A stretch of DNA of 64,000 nucleotides from NCBI GenBank assembly GCA_039621445.1, contig CP154955.1:15250465-15314464 (forward strand), read 5' to 3'. A program made the translations under genes and the position numbers. Below, piece by piece: positions 23,200 through 34,469 of the stretch (positions are counted from its first letter, which is position 1; every line of letters begins with the position of its first letter). The DNA comes from Euglena gracilis (taxonomy: Eukaryota > Euglenida > Euglenophyceae > Euglenales). Below the pieces are notes generated by a model, which saw only the letters and a list, made by a program, of their open reading frames with translations, did not search any database and was not told the origin of the DNA.

Positions 23200-24065
23200 T
23201 TTTTAACCCGTTTGGGCCCCGTCTTTTGACAAGGGGGGGGAGACGTGTAAAAAAAGTTCAACTTCAAGAGAAGAAAATTTTCACAAACAAAGACCAAACC
23301 CCCACGGGCCAATTTTGGATTATCGGGGTTTTTTTTTTGGCTCGGTCCAGAAAGGGGGAGGCACGCCAGCCCGCGCCACCACACCCTGGTGGATACCTGG
23401 GCCTTATGGGCCACAAAATTGGGCGGCGCATCCCGCCACGGCTCTCCAAACTTTTGCTCGACGGGGCCTGCCTTTTCCTTCCCGAAAAGCAGACAGCCGC
23501 CTTTACCCGGCCACAGTCTCCGGGGAAAAAATTGCTCATTACCCAGTAGCCCTTGCCTCCTCGAACGTCAAAGAAAAGCTCGCCAGCAACAAAAACCCGC
23601 AGACAAGTCGCAAAGGGAGTGCGAGAAAACTTTATCGCTTTTTCGGGAGGGGAATCCATCGCTGGATATTTCTTTGGCAAGGGAATTCCTCAGAACCCCG
23701 GTGGAGCGGCCTCGAAAGGTCCTTGTGCTTCTCTTTGGCTTCCTCCCCTTGCAGGTTTGTTTCCTCGAGGAAGTGCGATAAAAAGGGCTTTGGGCTTTGC
23801 CAGGCCAGGGTAAAACAGGCGGGAACACCAAGTTCAGAAGGAACTTCGAGTTGGAAAAGGTTGCTGCGTGGCTTTGCCACCTGGAGGGCCGGGTGGGATG
23901 GGGTTCGAAAATGTCTTTTTCCCGAGCCTAGCGACATTTTTCTGGGCTGTACGCCCTGTTCATTCAAAAGGACAGTTGCATAGCCTGATGTCCGGGATAG
24001 TCGGTGGCTCCCTTCCGGGCTGCGGAGCGTTTGCTAGAAGAAACTTTCAACTGTGAACAAACTTT
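23200..24065. other. Low-stop-density block, unrecognised
   Basis: The region is unusually open: a 222-codon plus frame (23,315-23,980) and 138- and 111-codon minus frames overlap. It has less homopolymer and a different texture from its neighbours, and ends with a GGAATAAACAAA phrase. I recognise no protein or RNA in it. It may be a transferred or transposon-derived segment, or a chance lack of stops. Confidence 0.3.
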
Positions 24066-24144
24066 TATTGGAATAAACAAAACCCTCCGTCCAGAAAAAC
24101 CTCTTTCCACCTGGCCTCACCGTGGCCTAAAAAAGTAAGCCCCT

Positions 24145-24262
24145 TTTTGAAACCGTGATTGGGACGTAGAAAGTCTTAAATCTTCACCCAAAGACGGTTT
24201 CAAACCAGGAACGGCGTTTCGGGCCAAGGTTTTAGGGGGCCTGGAGGTGACCACGGCGCCGC
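24145..24262 (-). repeat. Diverged inverted copy of the 1.0 kb palindromic repeat
   Basis: It shares the phrases GAAAGTCTTAAATCTTC, GGTTTCAAACC and GGCCAAGGTTTTAGGGGG with 1005-1200, read on the opposite strand. Confidence 0.55.
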
Positions 24263-24354
24263 CCGCCCCCAGGCTCCCCACAACAATTTGCTTAAGGAAC
24301 CGGGGGGGGGGTACTGGCCAAGCACCTCTGGTCAGTCATGCCCTTGGGCCCAGC

Positions 24355-24425
24355 ATCGCCCAGCATCGCCCAGCATCGCCCAGCATCGCTCAGCATCGCC
24401 CAGCATCGCCCAGCATCGCCTTTGG
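24355..24425. repeat. CCCAGCATCG decamer tandem repeat
   Basis: About seven copies of the 10 bp unit CCCAGCATCG. The same unit forms two arrays at about 25,797-25,838 and 25,862-25,912. Each cluster is near a G-run followed by TACTGGCCAA (24,312 and 25,930), in the same orientation. Confidence 0.9.
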
Positions 24426-24469
24426 AGCCCTTGAAGGTGTACCTATAATGCCTGCTGCTTTTGCCGCTC

Positions 24470-24950
24470 TAGCCCACTTTTGGCTACTTTTGGCCACCTT
24501 TGGTTGCTTTTTGACCACTTTGACCACTTTTGACTGCTTTTTGCCCACTTTGACCACTTTTGACTGCTTTTTGACCACTTTTGCCCACATTTGCTGCCTT
24601 TTGACCAATTTTGACTGCTTCTTGACCACTTTTGCTGCTTTTTGCCCACTTTTGCCCATTTCCAACCACCTTTGCAGCTTTTTGATCACTTTTGCTGCTT
24701 TTTGACCACTTTTGGCCCCTTTTGCCTGCTTTTTGACCACTTTTGACAACTTTTGTTGCTTTTCGACCACTTTTGCTCACTGTTTGCCCACTTTTGGCCA
24801 TTGTTGCTGCTTTTTGATCACTTTCACTTTTTTTGCCCACTTTTGCCCACTTTTTTACCACTTTTGCTGCTTTCTGACCACTTTACCCCACTTTTCCCTG
24901 CTTTTTGACCACTTTTTGACCACTTTTGCTGCTTTTTGCCGGCACAGGAT
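24470..24950. repeat. TTTTTGACCACTTTTGC minisatellite
   Basis: About 25 irregular units of 17-24 bp built on GCTTTTTGACCACTTTTG. Translation on the minus strand gives Lys-Ser-Gln repeats, an artefact. Confidence 0.9.
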
Positions 24951-25094
24951 GTGGTGCAGAGGTTAAACCAGCAACAACCAAGGAAAGATGCAGCAAAGTG
25001 TGGCCGTATCCAACCAGTCGATTGCGTTGTCCAATATGTTGAGCTCCAAGGCTGGGCTTTTGCAGGGAGTGGCTTCGGCTGCGTCTCAATCTTG

Positions 25095-25432
25095 TCCAGT
25101 ATCTGCATCTGTTGCATCCTGCATCCACTGCCTTGTCCAGCATCTGCATGTTGTCCAGTGTCTGCATGTTGTCCAGCATCTGCATCTTGCGCAGTATCTG
25201 CATCTTTTCCAGCATCTGCACGTTGTCCAGCATCTGCGCGTTGTCCAGCATCTGCTTCTTGTCCAGCAACTGCATCTTGTCCACCATCTGCATGTTGTCC
25301 AGTGTCTGCATCCAGTTCATCTTGTCCAGCATCGGCTTCTTGTCCAGCATCTGCATCTTGTCCAGTTCCTGCATCCAGTTCATCTTGTCCAGCATCTGCA
25401 TCTTGTCCGGTATCTGTCCAGTATTCATCCGT
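25095..25432. repeat. 18 bp minisatellite TTGTCCAGCATCTGCATC
   Basis: About 18 fairly regular copies of an 18 bp unit. Because the unit is a multiple of three, every stop-free frame stays open: hexapeptide repeats such as CPASAS on plus and DAGQDA on minus. The minus frame spanning 24,824-25,696 (290 codons) comes from this array. There is no other support for a gene. Confidence 0.9.
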
Positions 25433-25439
25433 TGGCTCC

Positions 25440-26650
25440 TGACCAAGCCAAAATAACCACAAAAGCCCCAAAAAAGGCCACAAAAAGCCCAAAATTGACC
25501 ACAAAAAGCCCAAAAAGCAACCAAAATAACCAAAAATTGCCCAAAAATGCCAACAAAGTCCACAAAAGATTGCGAAAAATGACCCAAAATCACCAAAAAG
25601 ACGCAAAATGGCCAAAATGCCATAAAATCTGCTCAAAAAGGCCCCAATTAGCCCAATATTGGCCAAATCAGTGATAAATAGCCCCCAAATTAGCAAAAAA
25701 TTGACCCATAGTGGCCAAAATGGGTGTAAAACTGGAGCTTTGTGGGAAAATTATCCCAAAAATGGTTCAATTCTCCAAAATATACAAAAAAAATGCCAGC
25801 ATCGCCCAGCATCGCCCTGCATCGCCCAGCATCGGAACCCCACCTCTGGTCTCCAAAAATCCAGCATCGCCCAGCATCGCCCTGCATCGCCCAGCATCGC
25901 CCAGCATCATCAGAAGTGCTTGGGGGGGGGGGTACTGGCCAATCGGCTAGACACTGGAAAAAGTGGAATAGCTAGACCCTAGGGGACCGGGGGCCCCCCG
26001 GACTGGAAAAAAAATTTCTCTCCGGCGCTGCGCGCCGGAGGAAAAATGAGGTTTTTAACAGGTTTTTTTGGACTGATTTTGTTCCAAAAATTCCCAAAAA
26101 TGGCCAAAAACGGGCATTTTTGGCCATTTTTGGGGTCCCAAAAAAAATTTCGCGCCGGTCACTGGAAATTTTTTTTCCACTAGCTAGCCCTGCTAGAAAA
26201 CCCACTAGCCAAATTTGGACTAGCTGCTGTCCAGCACCCCCCCCCCCCGGGGGTACTGGAATATCTTTGGCAAATGCCTGCCCACAACTCTTGGCCCAAA
26301 CAAAGTTCTTGTCATAAAAGACCAGGGAGTCCCGCTCTTGGGGTGGTTTTTGCGGCCAGTGCAGGAGGGGGGGGGTCTGGTGTGCGAAATCGAAACTCAC
26401 AAATCAAATTCAAAAAAAATAACTGCCAGAAATATGTTTCGGGGGGATTGTTGCCCAAAAAATCGTCCCTGGCGCCTTTCATTGGGTTTAAAAGCGGGGG
26501 GGGGGGGGAGGCAAGGAAGGGATGAACAAATTTTAAAAAAAAAACTAAACCAAATTTTTTTTAAAAAAACCGAAAGAAACTGAAACAAAAAATTCAGCAG
26601 AGGCAGGAACACCAATTGCAAAACACGAGCACTTTCAAACAGACTGGTTT
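25440..26650. other. Gene-free; AAAAATGGCC-type low complexity and GC module
   Basis: 25,440-25,720 is an irregular CCAAAAAGCCCAAAAATG array. 25,990-26,260 is a G/C-run module with a GGCGCTGCGCGCC hairpin. No exon. Confidence 0.5.
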
Positions 26651-26736
26651 CCCCAGACCATGGATGTGGTGAAGGTGCCGGCATCCAAAACTTGGGAAAT
26701 CCACGTTTCGACAGCCAACAACCAACTGCAACCACC

Positions 26737-26850
26737 TTATTTGCGATGGATGCGGTTGGGGTCGCTCAGCATCGGCCGCGCCAAATGGGCAGCAGAGGCG
26801 ACCGAGAAGAGGATCGCAGCAGGTCGAAAGCAGGGCGGCTTTTGTGCCTT
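26737..26850 (-). CDS. Candidate terminal exon, membrane-protein-like
   Basis: On the minus strand, a pyrimidine tract ending CCCCGGAG precedes codon AAG at 26,850. 37 codons lead to TAA at 26,737-26,739. The peptide contains a short hydrophobic stretch (AAILFSVASAAHLARPM) and ends in IHRK. It is phase 0 at its start and so joins in frame with the exon at 27,495-27,686. The GC content exceeds that of the flanks. Function unknown. Confidence 0.4.
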   Translation of the reverse strand, partial: KAQKPPCFRPAAILFSVASAAHLARPMLSDPNRIHRK

Positions 26851-27494
26851 CTCCGGGGGGGGGGGGGACCCAAAAGACATTTGAAAGCCAGAAACAACAA
26901 ACAGAAAAAAAGTATCAGTTGACGTTTTCATTCTTTTCTGGAGCTCAAACACCAGCGCATTTGTATTCAATGCTGAACTGAATGTTGTGTACATCAAATC
27001 ATTTCTGCAGCAATTCATCAACGTTCCCCCCTCTGGCTCACTGCCTTATGTGCTGCCTTTTGAACATATTTTTAATTTGACTTGTCAAAACACGGAGGTT
27101 TTGTATTATGCCTCATCGCATGATGTGGGGGGTGAGTTGTGCACAAATGAAGAAATCACATGGTGCATGCACCTTTGGAATGCTTCCTCTTAAACCTTCA
27201 AAAGAGGGTTCCTTTCCAGTTGATCGTGGCACAATAAATTCCAGATGCAGGAAACCCACCACCTTTGGTGGAGGTCTAGGACTGCCACTCCTTGAAGCCA
27301 AATGTGGCAAAAAAGCGCCAAGCCTTTTTGATCCCCAGCAGCAGGAGAAAGTTCTTCTTCAAGAATGTTTGCAAAATACAATGCTTTTCCTTTGCATGGT
27401 TCGTCCCGATTTATGCGCAAAGGGCAAAACTTTTGCTTTTGCTTCACCAATGGATTGGTGTTTGGTGACGTTACAAAAGCAGCCCAGCTCCCAC

Positions 27495-27686
27495 CAAAGG
27501 CAGTGACATGAGAACGGCGAAGGGGAAGGCGAAGCCGAGGAAGCGCGGCCGGTCGTGCTTGTGGATGCCGGAGAGCACAAGGCCATCCACCTCCACGCCC
27601 TTCAGCCGCTTCTGGTTGGGGCCGCAACACTTGCTTATCGACCCGCCCATCCTGATGGGGTTGGCCACCTTTGCATCATTAATCAC
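27495..27686 (-). CDS. Candidate exon with one membrane span
   Basis: Acceptor-like TTTTTGAGAAG precedes G at 27,686. 64 codons in phase 0 run to a donor-like GTGGGA after 27,495. It is clearly GC-richer than its surroundings. The N-terminal part is polar (SKCCGPNQKRLKGVEVDG) and the C-terminal part hydrophobic (FLGFAFPFAVLMSLPL), as in a membrane protein. It lies downstream of the stop of the gene ending at 28,527. It is either a separate gene with missing 5' exons or an alternative 3' end of that gene, whose exon at 33,390 also ends in phase 0. Confidence 0.45.
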
Positions 27687-27689
27687 CTT

Positions 27690-28500
27690 CTCAAAAAGAA
27701 AAAAAGCTTTACTGACTGAGATGCCTGGCATTCTTAAATGTCAAATTCATTCATTTGCACAAATACACAAATTTTCACTGTGTTCACTTCTGGGGAGTTG
27801 GGATTTACATTTTTTGAACTCCGTTCTTCCTTTTGTTCATGTATTTTTGAAGAATAAAAGCTTTCATTGACAGAGACTTTGAGGTCAGGTTGTAAAAAAT
27901 AAATTTTCACAAATTCAATTCGATTTGAATTCAAAAAAAGCCGATTCCAGAATTTTTTTGGACCCAGAAGATGGGTGTTTGACATGCTGACGCATTTCAT
28001 AACTGTGCAAATGCATCATTGAATGAAACGCTTGCACAATTGCACAAAAACTTAATTTGAATGATGCACCTGCGCAAGACAAATGGATTTGCGACCATTA
28101 AGATTATTTGCAATGGAAATGACTTACATGACTGAAATACCAGCTGATTTGCCCAAAAAATGGTAAAAAATGGCCAACAGTGGTCCAAAATAGCTGTAGC
28201 GCCGAGAGTAACCAGCATTGCCCAAAATGTCCAAAAATGGCCCCACAAAATGAAAATGAATGTTTCAAAATGGTTTGGAAGAAATACAAAACGGCCCCAA
28301 AAATTGTCAAAATACGGGAATAAGGAAATATGCACAGGAAAACCCTGTGCTTTTTGCGCACCTTTTGGTCAAGAATGTGAAACATGCCAGAAATTTTCGA
28401 AATATGTGCAAAAATATATGCCCACATATTTACCCCCTCCCTGCTGAATTAAACGCACTATCGCTCTCATTCCTTCTTCAACGTTGGTGCCTGGCCTCGG
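27690..28500. other. Gene-free; CCAAAAATGG low complexity
   Basis: 28,140-28,420 is rich in AAAATGGCC/GGCCCCAAAA phrases. Open frames are not protein-like. Confidence 0.45.
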
Positions 28501-28526
28501 GATCTGGAGCCCAGAGGAGTCCACCG

Positions 28527-28694
28527 CTAAGCAGTGGTCCGGTTGGGGCTCTTGGGCTGCTGCTTGAGCGCGCCATACACACGGGACAGGTAGGGGTCGA
28601 GGCTCTCGCGGTACACGGACTGGGCCATGATGAACATCTTCACCAGCGCCGTGATGTGCCAGCCCGACAGGGGCACGCCGAGGGAGGACAGCAC
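28527..28694 (-). CDS. Multi-exon membrane gene, terminal exon
   Basis: Acceptor CCCCGTAG|GTG at 28,694, phase 0, and 55 codons then TAG at 28,527-28,529. The peptide begins VLSSLGVPLSGWHITALVKM, has a hydrophobic helix (ALVKMFIMAQSV), then a soluble tail ending PKSPNRTTA. It joins in phase with the exon ending at 33,390 (GAC GAG|GT). The intervening intron of about 4.7 kb is filled by satellite. Exon sequence is GC-rich against AT-rich or homopolymeric flanks. I do not recognise the family. Confidence 0.7.
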   Translation of the reverse strand: MLSSLGVPLSGWHITALVKMFIMAQSVYRESLDPYLSRVYGALKQQPKSPNRTTA

Positions 28695-28699
28695 CTACG

Positions 28700-29175
28700 G
28701 GGCACCAAGCAAGGCAATTTTCAAGACCTGGCGGGGGGGGGGGGCACCCACCCCTGGGGGGGGGTTCGGGTCTCTTTGAGCTGGACATCAGGGAATTTTT
28801 AAAGACCCTGGGGGGGAAGGTTCCAACCGGCTGGCTGCAAAAAGGTCCTGGCTGGAAACGAGGTGCCGATCTACGGGAATCAAAAGAAACCACTTGGGAC
28901 CTGTGAAATAAAGCCCTAAGAACCCTGTATGACCCCATGTATGACAGCTGCAGACCTCTCCCCAAATGCAGCCCGTGCTGACCCAGGTTTGAAATCTTCC
29001 CAACAATTGCTTTCTAGACATTCTCCGTGGGATTCTTCCCTCTCAGCCCCATGCCCCATCGTCCTTGCGGCATGGAGCAGGCAGAGTCAGAACCTTCGCA
29101 GGACGCTTGGTGGGGGGTGTTTTGGGCAGGGAATTTCTTTAGCCGGAGGGCACCCTACCAGGGTGTGACGTAGAG
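28700..29175. other. Intron sequence; G/C module
   Basis: G-runs at 28,733-28,768 and a CAGGGAATTTTTAAAGACCC phrase (28,788) resembling the hAT-like MITE terminus of 50,419 and 59,163. No full element is resolved. Confidence 0.4.
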
Positions 29176-29179
29176 CTGA

Positions 29180-30810
29180 GCTCTTTGGGAGATCACCCCG
29201 GCCCGGCCCGGGAAAAACGCTCATTTTCGGCTCAAAAACAGTTTTTCTGGGTCAGGGAGGCCAAAAAACACGGTTTTAGGGCCAAAAATTTTTTTCGATT
29301 TTTTTCGACTTTTTTGACCGGTTTTGACCCAAAGTCATGGGTTGGTGGCCCAAAACGGGGCGCTGGCGGGTCGAAAAACGCTCATTTTCGGCTCAAACAC
29401 AGGCTTTCCGGGTCCGGGAGGCCAAAAAACATGGTTTTGGGGCAAAAAATTTTTTTCGATTTTTTTCGACTTTTTTGACCCGGTTTTGACCCAAAGTCAA
29501 TAGGTTGGCGGCCCAAAACGGGGCGCCGGCGGGTCGAAAAACGCTCATTTTTGGCTCGAAAACGCTTTTTTCGGGTCCGGGAGGTCAAAAATCATGGTTT
29601 TGGGCAAAAAAATTTTTCTGAATTTTTTTGACTTTTTGACCCAAAAATGGCAAAGTGCACCGGCCAGGGGGGCGGGCCCCAGCCAGGAGGGGCATGGGGG
29701 GGGGGTCCGGGTCGGAAATTTTTTTTTCGCTCAAAAACACTTTTTTTGATGTTCTGAAGTGAAAAAAAGTGTTTTTGAGCGAAAAAATTTTTTTCAAAAT
29801 TTTGGGTCCCGACCTGCCACCCGACCCCCCCTCGCCCAGCCCTGATGGCCCGGTGGGGTCCCCGAATACCCAAAACTGGCCCAAAATCGCACAACCAGGC
29901 CCCGGGAACCCCAAAAAAACGGTCAACCCCCCCCCTAAACCTAATGATTGACCCCCTGGTTTGGGTCCCAACTCCTCGTCTAGCCCGAGATACGGCCAAT
30001 TTACGGTTTCGGGCCCCGAACAGGCCCTGAAAGGGCCAAAACTGGCCAAACTGGCCCAAAACCCCAAAACGGGCGTATCTCGGGCTGGGCGAGGAGTTGG
30101 CCCAAACCGCGCATACCGATCGATCGGGCGTCCCAAAGTTGTGGAATGAGGTACTCTTTACTTTTTCGCAACTCCGCAGCGTTTTCGAGATATTTTGAAT
30201 TTTTCGATTTTTTGACCCCTGCCCGGCCGCCCTCGAACCCCCGCAGGGGTCCCCGAATACCCAAAACTGGCCCAAAATCGCACAACCAGACCCCGGGAAC
30301 CCCAAAAAACGGTCAAACCCCCCCCCTAAACCTAATGATTGACCCCCTGGTTTGGGTTCCAACTCCTCGTCTAGCCCGAGATATGGGCAAATTACGGTTT
30401 CGGGCCCCGAACGGGCCCGAAATGGCCAAAACTGGCCAAACTGGCCCAAAACCCCAAAACGGCCGTATCTCGGGCTAGGCGGGGAGTCGGCCCAAACCGC
30501 GCATACCGATCGATCGGGCGTCCCAAAGTTGTGGGACGACGTCCTCTTCACTTTTTCTCAACTCCGCGGCGTTTTCGAGATATTTTGAAATTTTCGATTT
30601 TTTGACCCCAAAATGACCCTGCAATTTCCCCGGAAAAAAAAACGGTAGACAACTTTTTTGCTCGGGCCATATCTCTGGACTGGCGGGGAGTTACGGGTAA
30701 CCGAAGGGCTCTGGAGAAACTAGGGACCATCTCCTAACCTATAGGCTATTCACTTTGGGGGCCCGGAAATCCAATCACATCGATAATCCTCGGGGGCCAT
30801 TGCCTACCCA

Positions 30811-30847
<37 letters not shown>

Positions 30848-33025
30848 CCCCCCAGGGGGGCAGGGGGGGGGGGCGGGGGGGGGGGGGGGGTCCCCCGTCG
30901 CCGGGGTGGTAAGCTTCGCTCTTACTCTAAAGAGATTAGAGGTCAGCGACCAGTGTGTTCCGTAGATCTGAGCTCTTTGGGGGACTATTCCGGCCCGGCC
31001 GGCGAAAAAACGCTCATTTTCAGCTCAAAAACATGTTTTCCGGGTCCGGGATGGTTTTGGGCGAAAAAAAAATTTTTTCGATTTTTTTCGACTTTTTTGG
31101 CCCGGTTTTGGCCCAAAATCAATGGGTTGGCGGCCCAAAAAGGGGCCCTGGCGGGTCGAAAAACGCTCATTTTCAGCTCAAAAACACTTTTTCCGGGTCC
31201 GGGAGGCCAAAAAACATGGTTTTGGGCGAAAAAATTTTTTCGATTTTTTTCGACTTTTGGGACGGTTTTGGCCCAAAAGTCAATGGGTTGGCGAACCAAA
31301 ACGGGGCCATTTGGCGGGTCGAAAAACGCTTCGTTTTTCGGGCCAAAAAAACTTTTTTTCAACGGCGAATACGGTGGAAACATAGGGCGTCCCAAAGTTT
31401 TGGCGAAAAAAAAAAATTTTTCGATTTTTTTCGACGTTTTTGGCCCGGTTTTGGCCCAAAATCTAATGGGTTTGGCGGCCCAAAACAGGGGTCCTGGCGG
31501 GTCGACGAATAAACGCTCATTTTTTCAGCTCAAAAACGCTTTTTTTGGTCGGGAGGCAAAAAACATGGTTTTGGGCGGAAAAAATTTTTTTCGATTTTTT
31601 TCGCACTTTTGACCGGTTTTGGCCCAAGTCAAGGGTGGCGATCCCAAAACGGGGCGGCCGGCGGGTCGATAATAAAAAAACGCTCGGTTTCGGCCCAAAA
31701 ACACTTTTTCCGGGTCCGGAGGCCCACAAATTTGTTTGGGCTGAAAAAAACATTTTCGATTTTTTGACTTTTTGGCCCGAAAACGCGCGAAGTTGGACAT
31801 TGGAAAAGTGCCGCACAAACGGCCATTTGGACCGAAAAACGGCGTATCTCGGGCTATAGGCGGGGAGTGGCCCAAACTGCGAATACCGGTGGATAGGGCT
31901 TCCGTCCAAGTTGTGCATGATTCGGGGTGGGTACTCTTTAGTTTTCTCAACCTCCCCGGCGTTTCGAGTATTTTTATATTTTTCGGATTTTTTTGACCCC
32001 AAAAATGACCCCCTTTTGCGGGTCCAACAAAATTTTCCGGCTCGGCCGGCGAAAAACGCTCATTTTCAGCTCAAAAACATGTTTTCCGGGTCCAGGAGGC
32101 TCAAAAACATGGTTTTGGGCGAAAAATTTTTTTTGATATTTTTTGACTTTTTTGACCCGGTTTTGACCCAAAATGAATGGGTTGGCGGCCCCGGGTCGAA
32201 AAACGCTCATTTTCAGCTCAAAAACGCTTTTTCCGGGTCCGGGAGGCCAAAAAACATGGTTTTGGGCGAAAAAATTTTTTTCGATTTTTTTCGACTTTTT
32301 TGACCCAGTTTTGACCCAAAGTCAATGGGTTGGCGAACCAAAACGGGGCGCTGGCGGGTCGAAAAACGCTCATTTTCAGCTCAAAAACACGTTTTCCGGG
32401 TCCGGGAGGCCAAAAAACATGGTTTTGGGCGAAAAAAAAATTTTCGATTTTTTTTGACTTTTTGGCCCGAAAACGGCTAAGTCGGACAGTGGGAAAAGTG
32501 CGCAAAACGGCCATTTCGACCGAAAAACGGCCGTATCTCGGGCTAGGCGGGGAGTTGGCCCAAACTGCGAATACCGGTGGATAGGGCGTCCCAAAGTTGT
32601 GGAATGAGGTACTCTTTAGTTTTTCTCAACTCCCCGGCGTTTTCGAGATATTTTGAATTTTTCGATTTTTTGACCCCAAAAATGACCCCCTGTTGCCGGT
32701 CCAACAAACTTTTTTTGGAAAAAAAAACGGTAGACAACTTTTTTGCTCGGGCCAGATCTCCGGCCTGGCGCGGAGTTGCGGGCAACCTAAGGGCTCTGGA
32801 CAAACTAGGGACCGTCTCCTAACCTATAGGCTATTAACCTTTCGGGTCCCGAAATCAGGTCACATCGATAATCCGCGGGGGCCCGAGCCTACTCAGGGGG
32901 GGGGGGGGGGGGGGCGGGGGGGGGGGGGGGGGGGGGGGGTGGGGGGGGGGGGGCGGGGGGTGTGTGTTTCGGGGGGGTGGTAAGCTTCGCTCTTACTCTA
33001 AAGAGATAAGAGCTCAGCGACCCCA
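29180..33025. repeat. Satellite array with higher-order structure, intronic
   Basis: A monomer of about 150-165 bp (GAAAAACGCTCATTTTCAGC, GGCCAAAAAACATGGTTTT, TTCGATTTTTTTCGACTTTT, then GTTGGCGGCCCAAAACGGGG) repeats at about 29,210-29,640 and 31,000-32,470. A second unit of about 415 bp lies in tandem at 29,820-30,200 and 30,240-30,600. A block of about 360 bp (AACGGTAGACAACTTTTTTG ... GTGGTAAGCTTCGCTCTTAC) occurs at about 30,600-30,960 and 32,680-33,022, so about 2.07 kb forms one higher-order period. All of it lies in one intron of the minus-strand membrane gene. Confidence 0.85.
30811..30845 (+). repeat. 35 nt uninterrupted G run
   Basis: A pure G tract, followed by further G-runs to about 30,890. 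A comparable interrupted G-rich stretch at 32,898-32,957 belongs to the second copy of the same block. The exact length may be affected by sequencing. Confidence 0.85.
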
Positions 33026-33389
33026 CCTTAGTTGCACTAAGGCTTCTTTTCTGTTTATGGCCGGCGCCAACTTCGCTTCTGGCCCAGTTTGCTGTGTGGT
33101 GAGTGGCCAGGTTCCCCTTACACAGTGCTCTTTTTTTTGCTCCGCCTGGCTGGGTGAGCAACCCCGGTGTAATTCCAGTGCTGTAGGGACCCTACCTCCC
33201 CCCCCCCCGGGGGCAGGGGATCCAGGATCTCTTGTTTTTCCAGCAAGCAGCTCCGAGCTGGGCTGCCGACGCCTGGGGGGGGGGGTCTGATGAAGCAAAC
33301 ACAGGCCCACCCATATTGCATCAGCGGGTCAAATGGGATGAATAGGCGCATTTTCACAACCGCAATGGTTTCCCGGAGGAGGGGCAAAC

Positions 33390-33568
33390 CTCGTCCGGCA
33401 CCATTCGCAGCGCTCCGACCGTCGCCCCGACGGCGATGGAGCCGAAGAGGCGGGTGGACAGGTAGAAGTTGAAGCCTGCCTCGGCCAACTGGCGGAACGT
33501 CGGCCCCCCGGGCAGCAGCGAGATAAGGAACACCCCGAACGCCACGGAGGAGAACCGGCCCCAAGCGC
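33390..33568 (-). CDS. Multi-exon membrane gene, exon 5
   Basis: Acceptor GGCCATAG|GCG at 33,568 (an alternative CCAG at 33,577 keeps the same phase) and donor GAG|GTTTGC at 33,390. 59 codons follow two completing bases. It has two probable membrane helices, SSVAFGVFLISLLPGG and RLFGSIAVGATVGAL, separated by a polar PTFRQLAEAGFNFYLS loop. Phase 0 out matches the terminal exon. Phase 1 in has no matching GT donor in the exon upstream (35,567-35,695), so an extra exon or a non-canonical donor is implied. Confidence 0.7.
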
Positions 33569-33599
33569 CTATGGCCCCTGGACTTTGTGTTTATATGAC

Positions 33600-34468
33600 G
33601 TTCCGCAGATGCGTGTGGACGAGGGCATGCATACGTGTAAACCCCATGGGAACATAATGGCAGGTCGTTATCCACACATGGACCTCTTGATTTTCTAGCA
33701 ATTCAAAAGTTTGGTATGGGTTTAAGGTTGGGAATGACCTCTGGAAAGCGATTATGGGGAGGGGGCTCCTGGGTTCGCGCCATGTCGCTCAATATCCAAC
33801 CATCAAAAAGGAGTTGAAATGATCAAAACTGAGCCAACAAAAAAGAACAAAACTCCCAAAGTTTATATAAATATAAAAAAATGACCTGAAATGACCAAAG
33901 ACAGCCACACACATTGCAAGAAATGCCAAAAATAAATAAAAAGACTGTAAGTGGCCAAACTGCCACAAATCTGCTCGTATTTGCCAAATTAGCCCAAAAC
34001 TGCCAAAAATTTGCCCCAAAAATGACCAAAAGCGGTTCCAAAAATGGCCAAAGTTGGTCTGAAAATGGCCAAAAAGGGTAGAGAACAAGAAATCTCAGCA
34101 ATTTGTAAATAGTTTCCTGGCATACATCTGAAATTTGGTGGAAATTCCCAAAAGGTGATTCTAAATGGGGGTGGGGTCGTTATCTGAGGGAGGTTGTTTT
34201 CATTGGAGGGGAGGTTCAAATATTTCTCAAATTGGTGGAAATTTTGCAATAGGTTGAATGGGGGAAGCGTTATCAAAGAGGGGTTTGTTCTGGGGGGGGG
34301 TGGGGTCAAGGGGATACACGTTGAATGTGCATGATGCACCTATTTACCGGACTTAATTTTTAATGTGACCAGTTGCGGCCAGCAGTTGGAAGACAATGGT
34401 GTGGAAAAGGACACCATCCTGATTGGGATGGGTTTGCAAAAAAAGGACCCCAATAACCTTCAGAACAT
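33600..34468. other. Gene-free intron sequence
   Basis: 33,790-34,090 is a CCAAAAATGGCC-like low-complexity stretch similar to 25,440-25,720. The rest is unremarkable. Confidence 0.45.
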
Positions 34469-34469
34469 C

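Noticed and set aside
24484-25696. 290-codon minus frame and 228-codon plus frame with hexapeptide repeats
   Set aside because: Product of the 18 bp minisatellite, which is stop-free in several frames.
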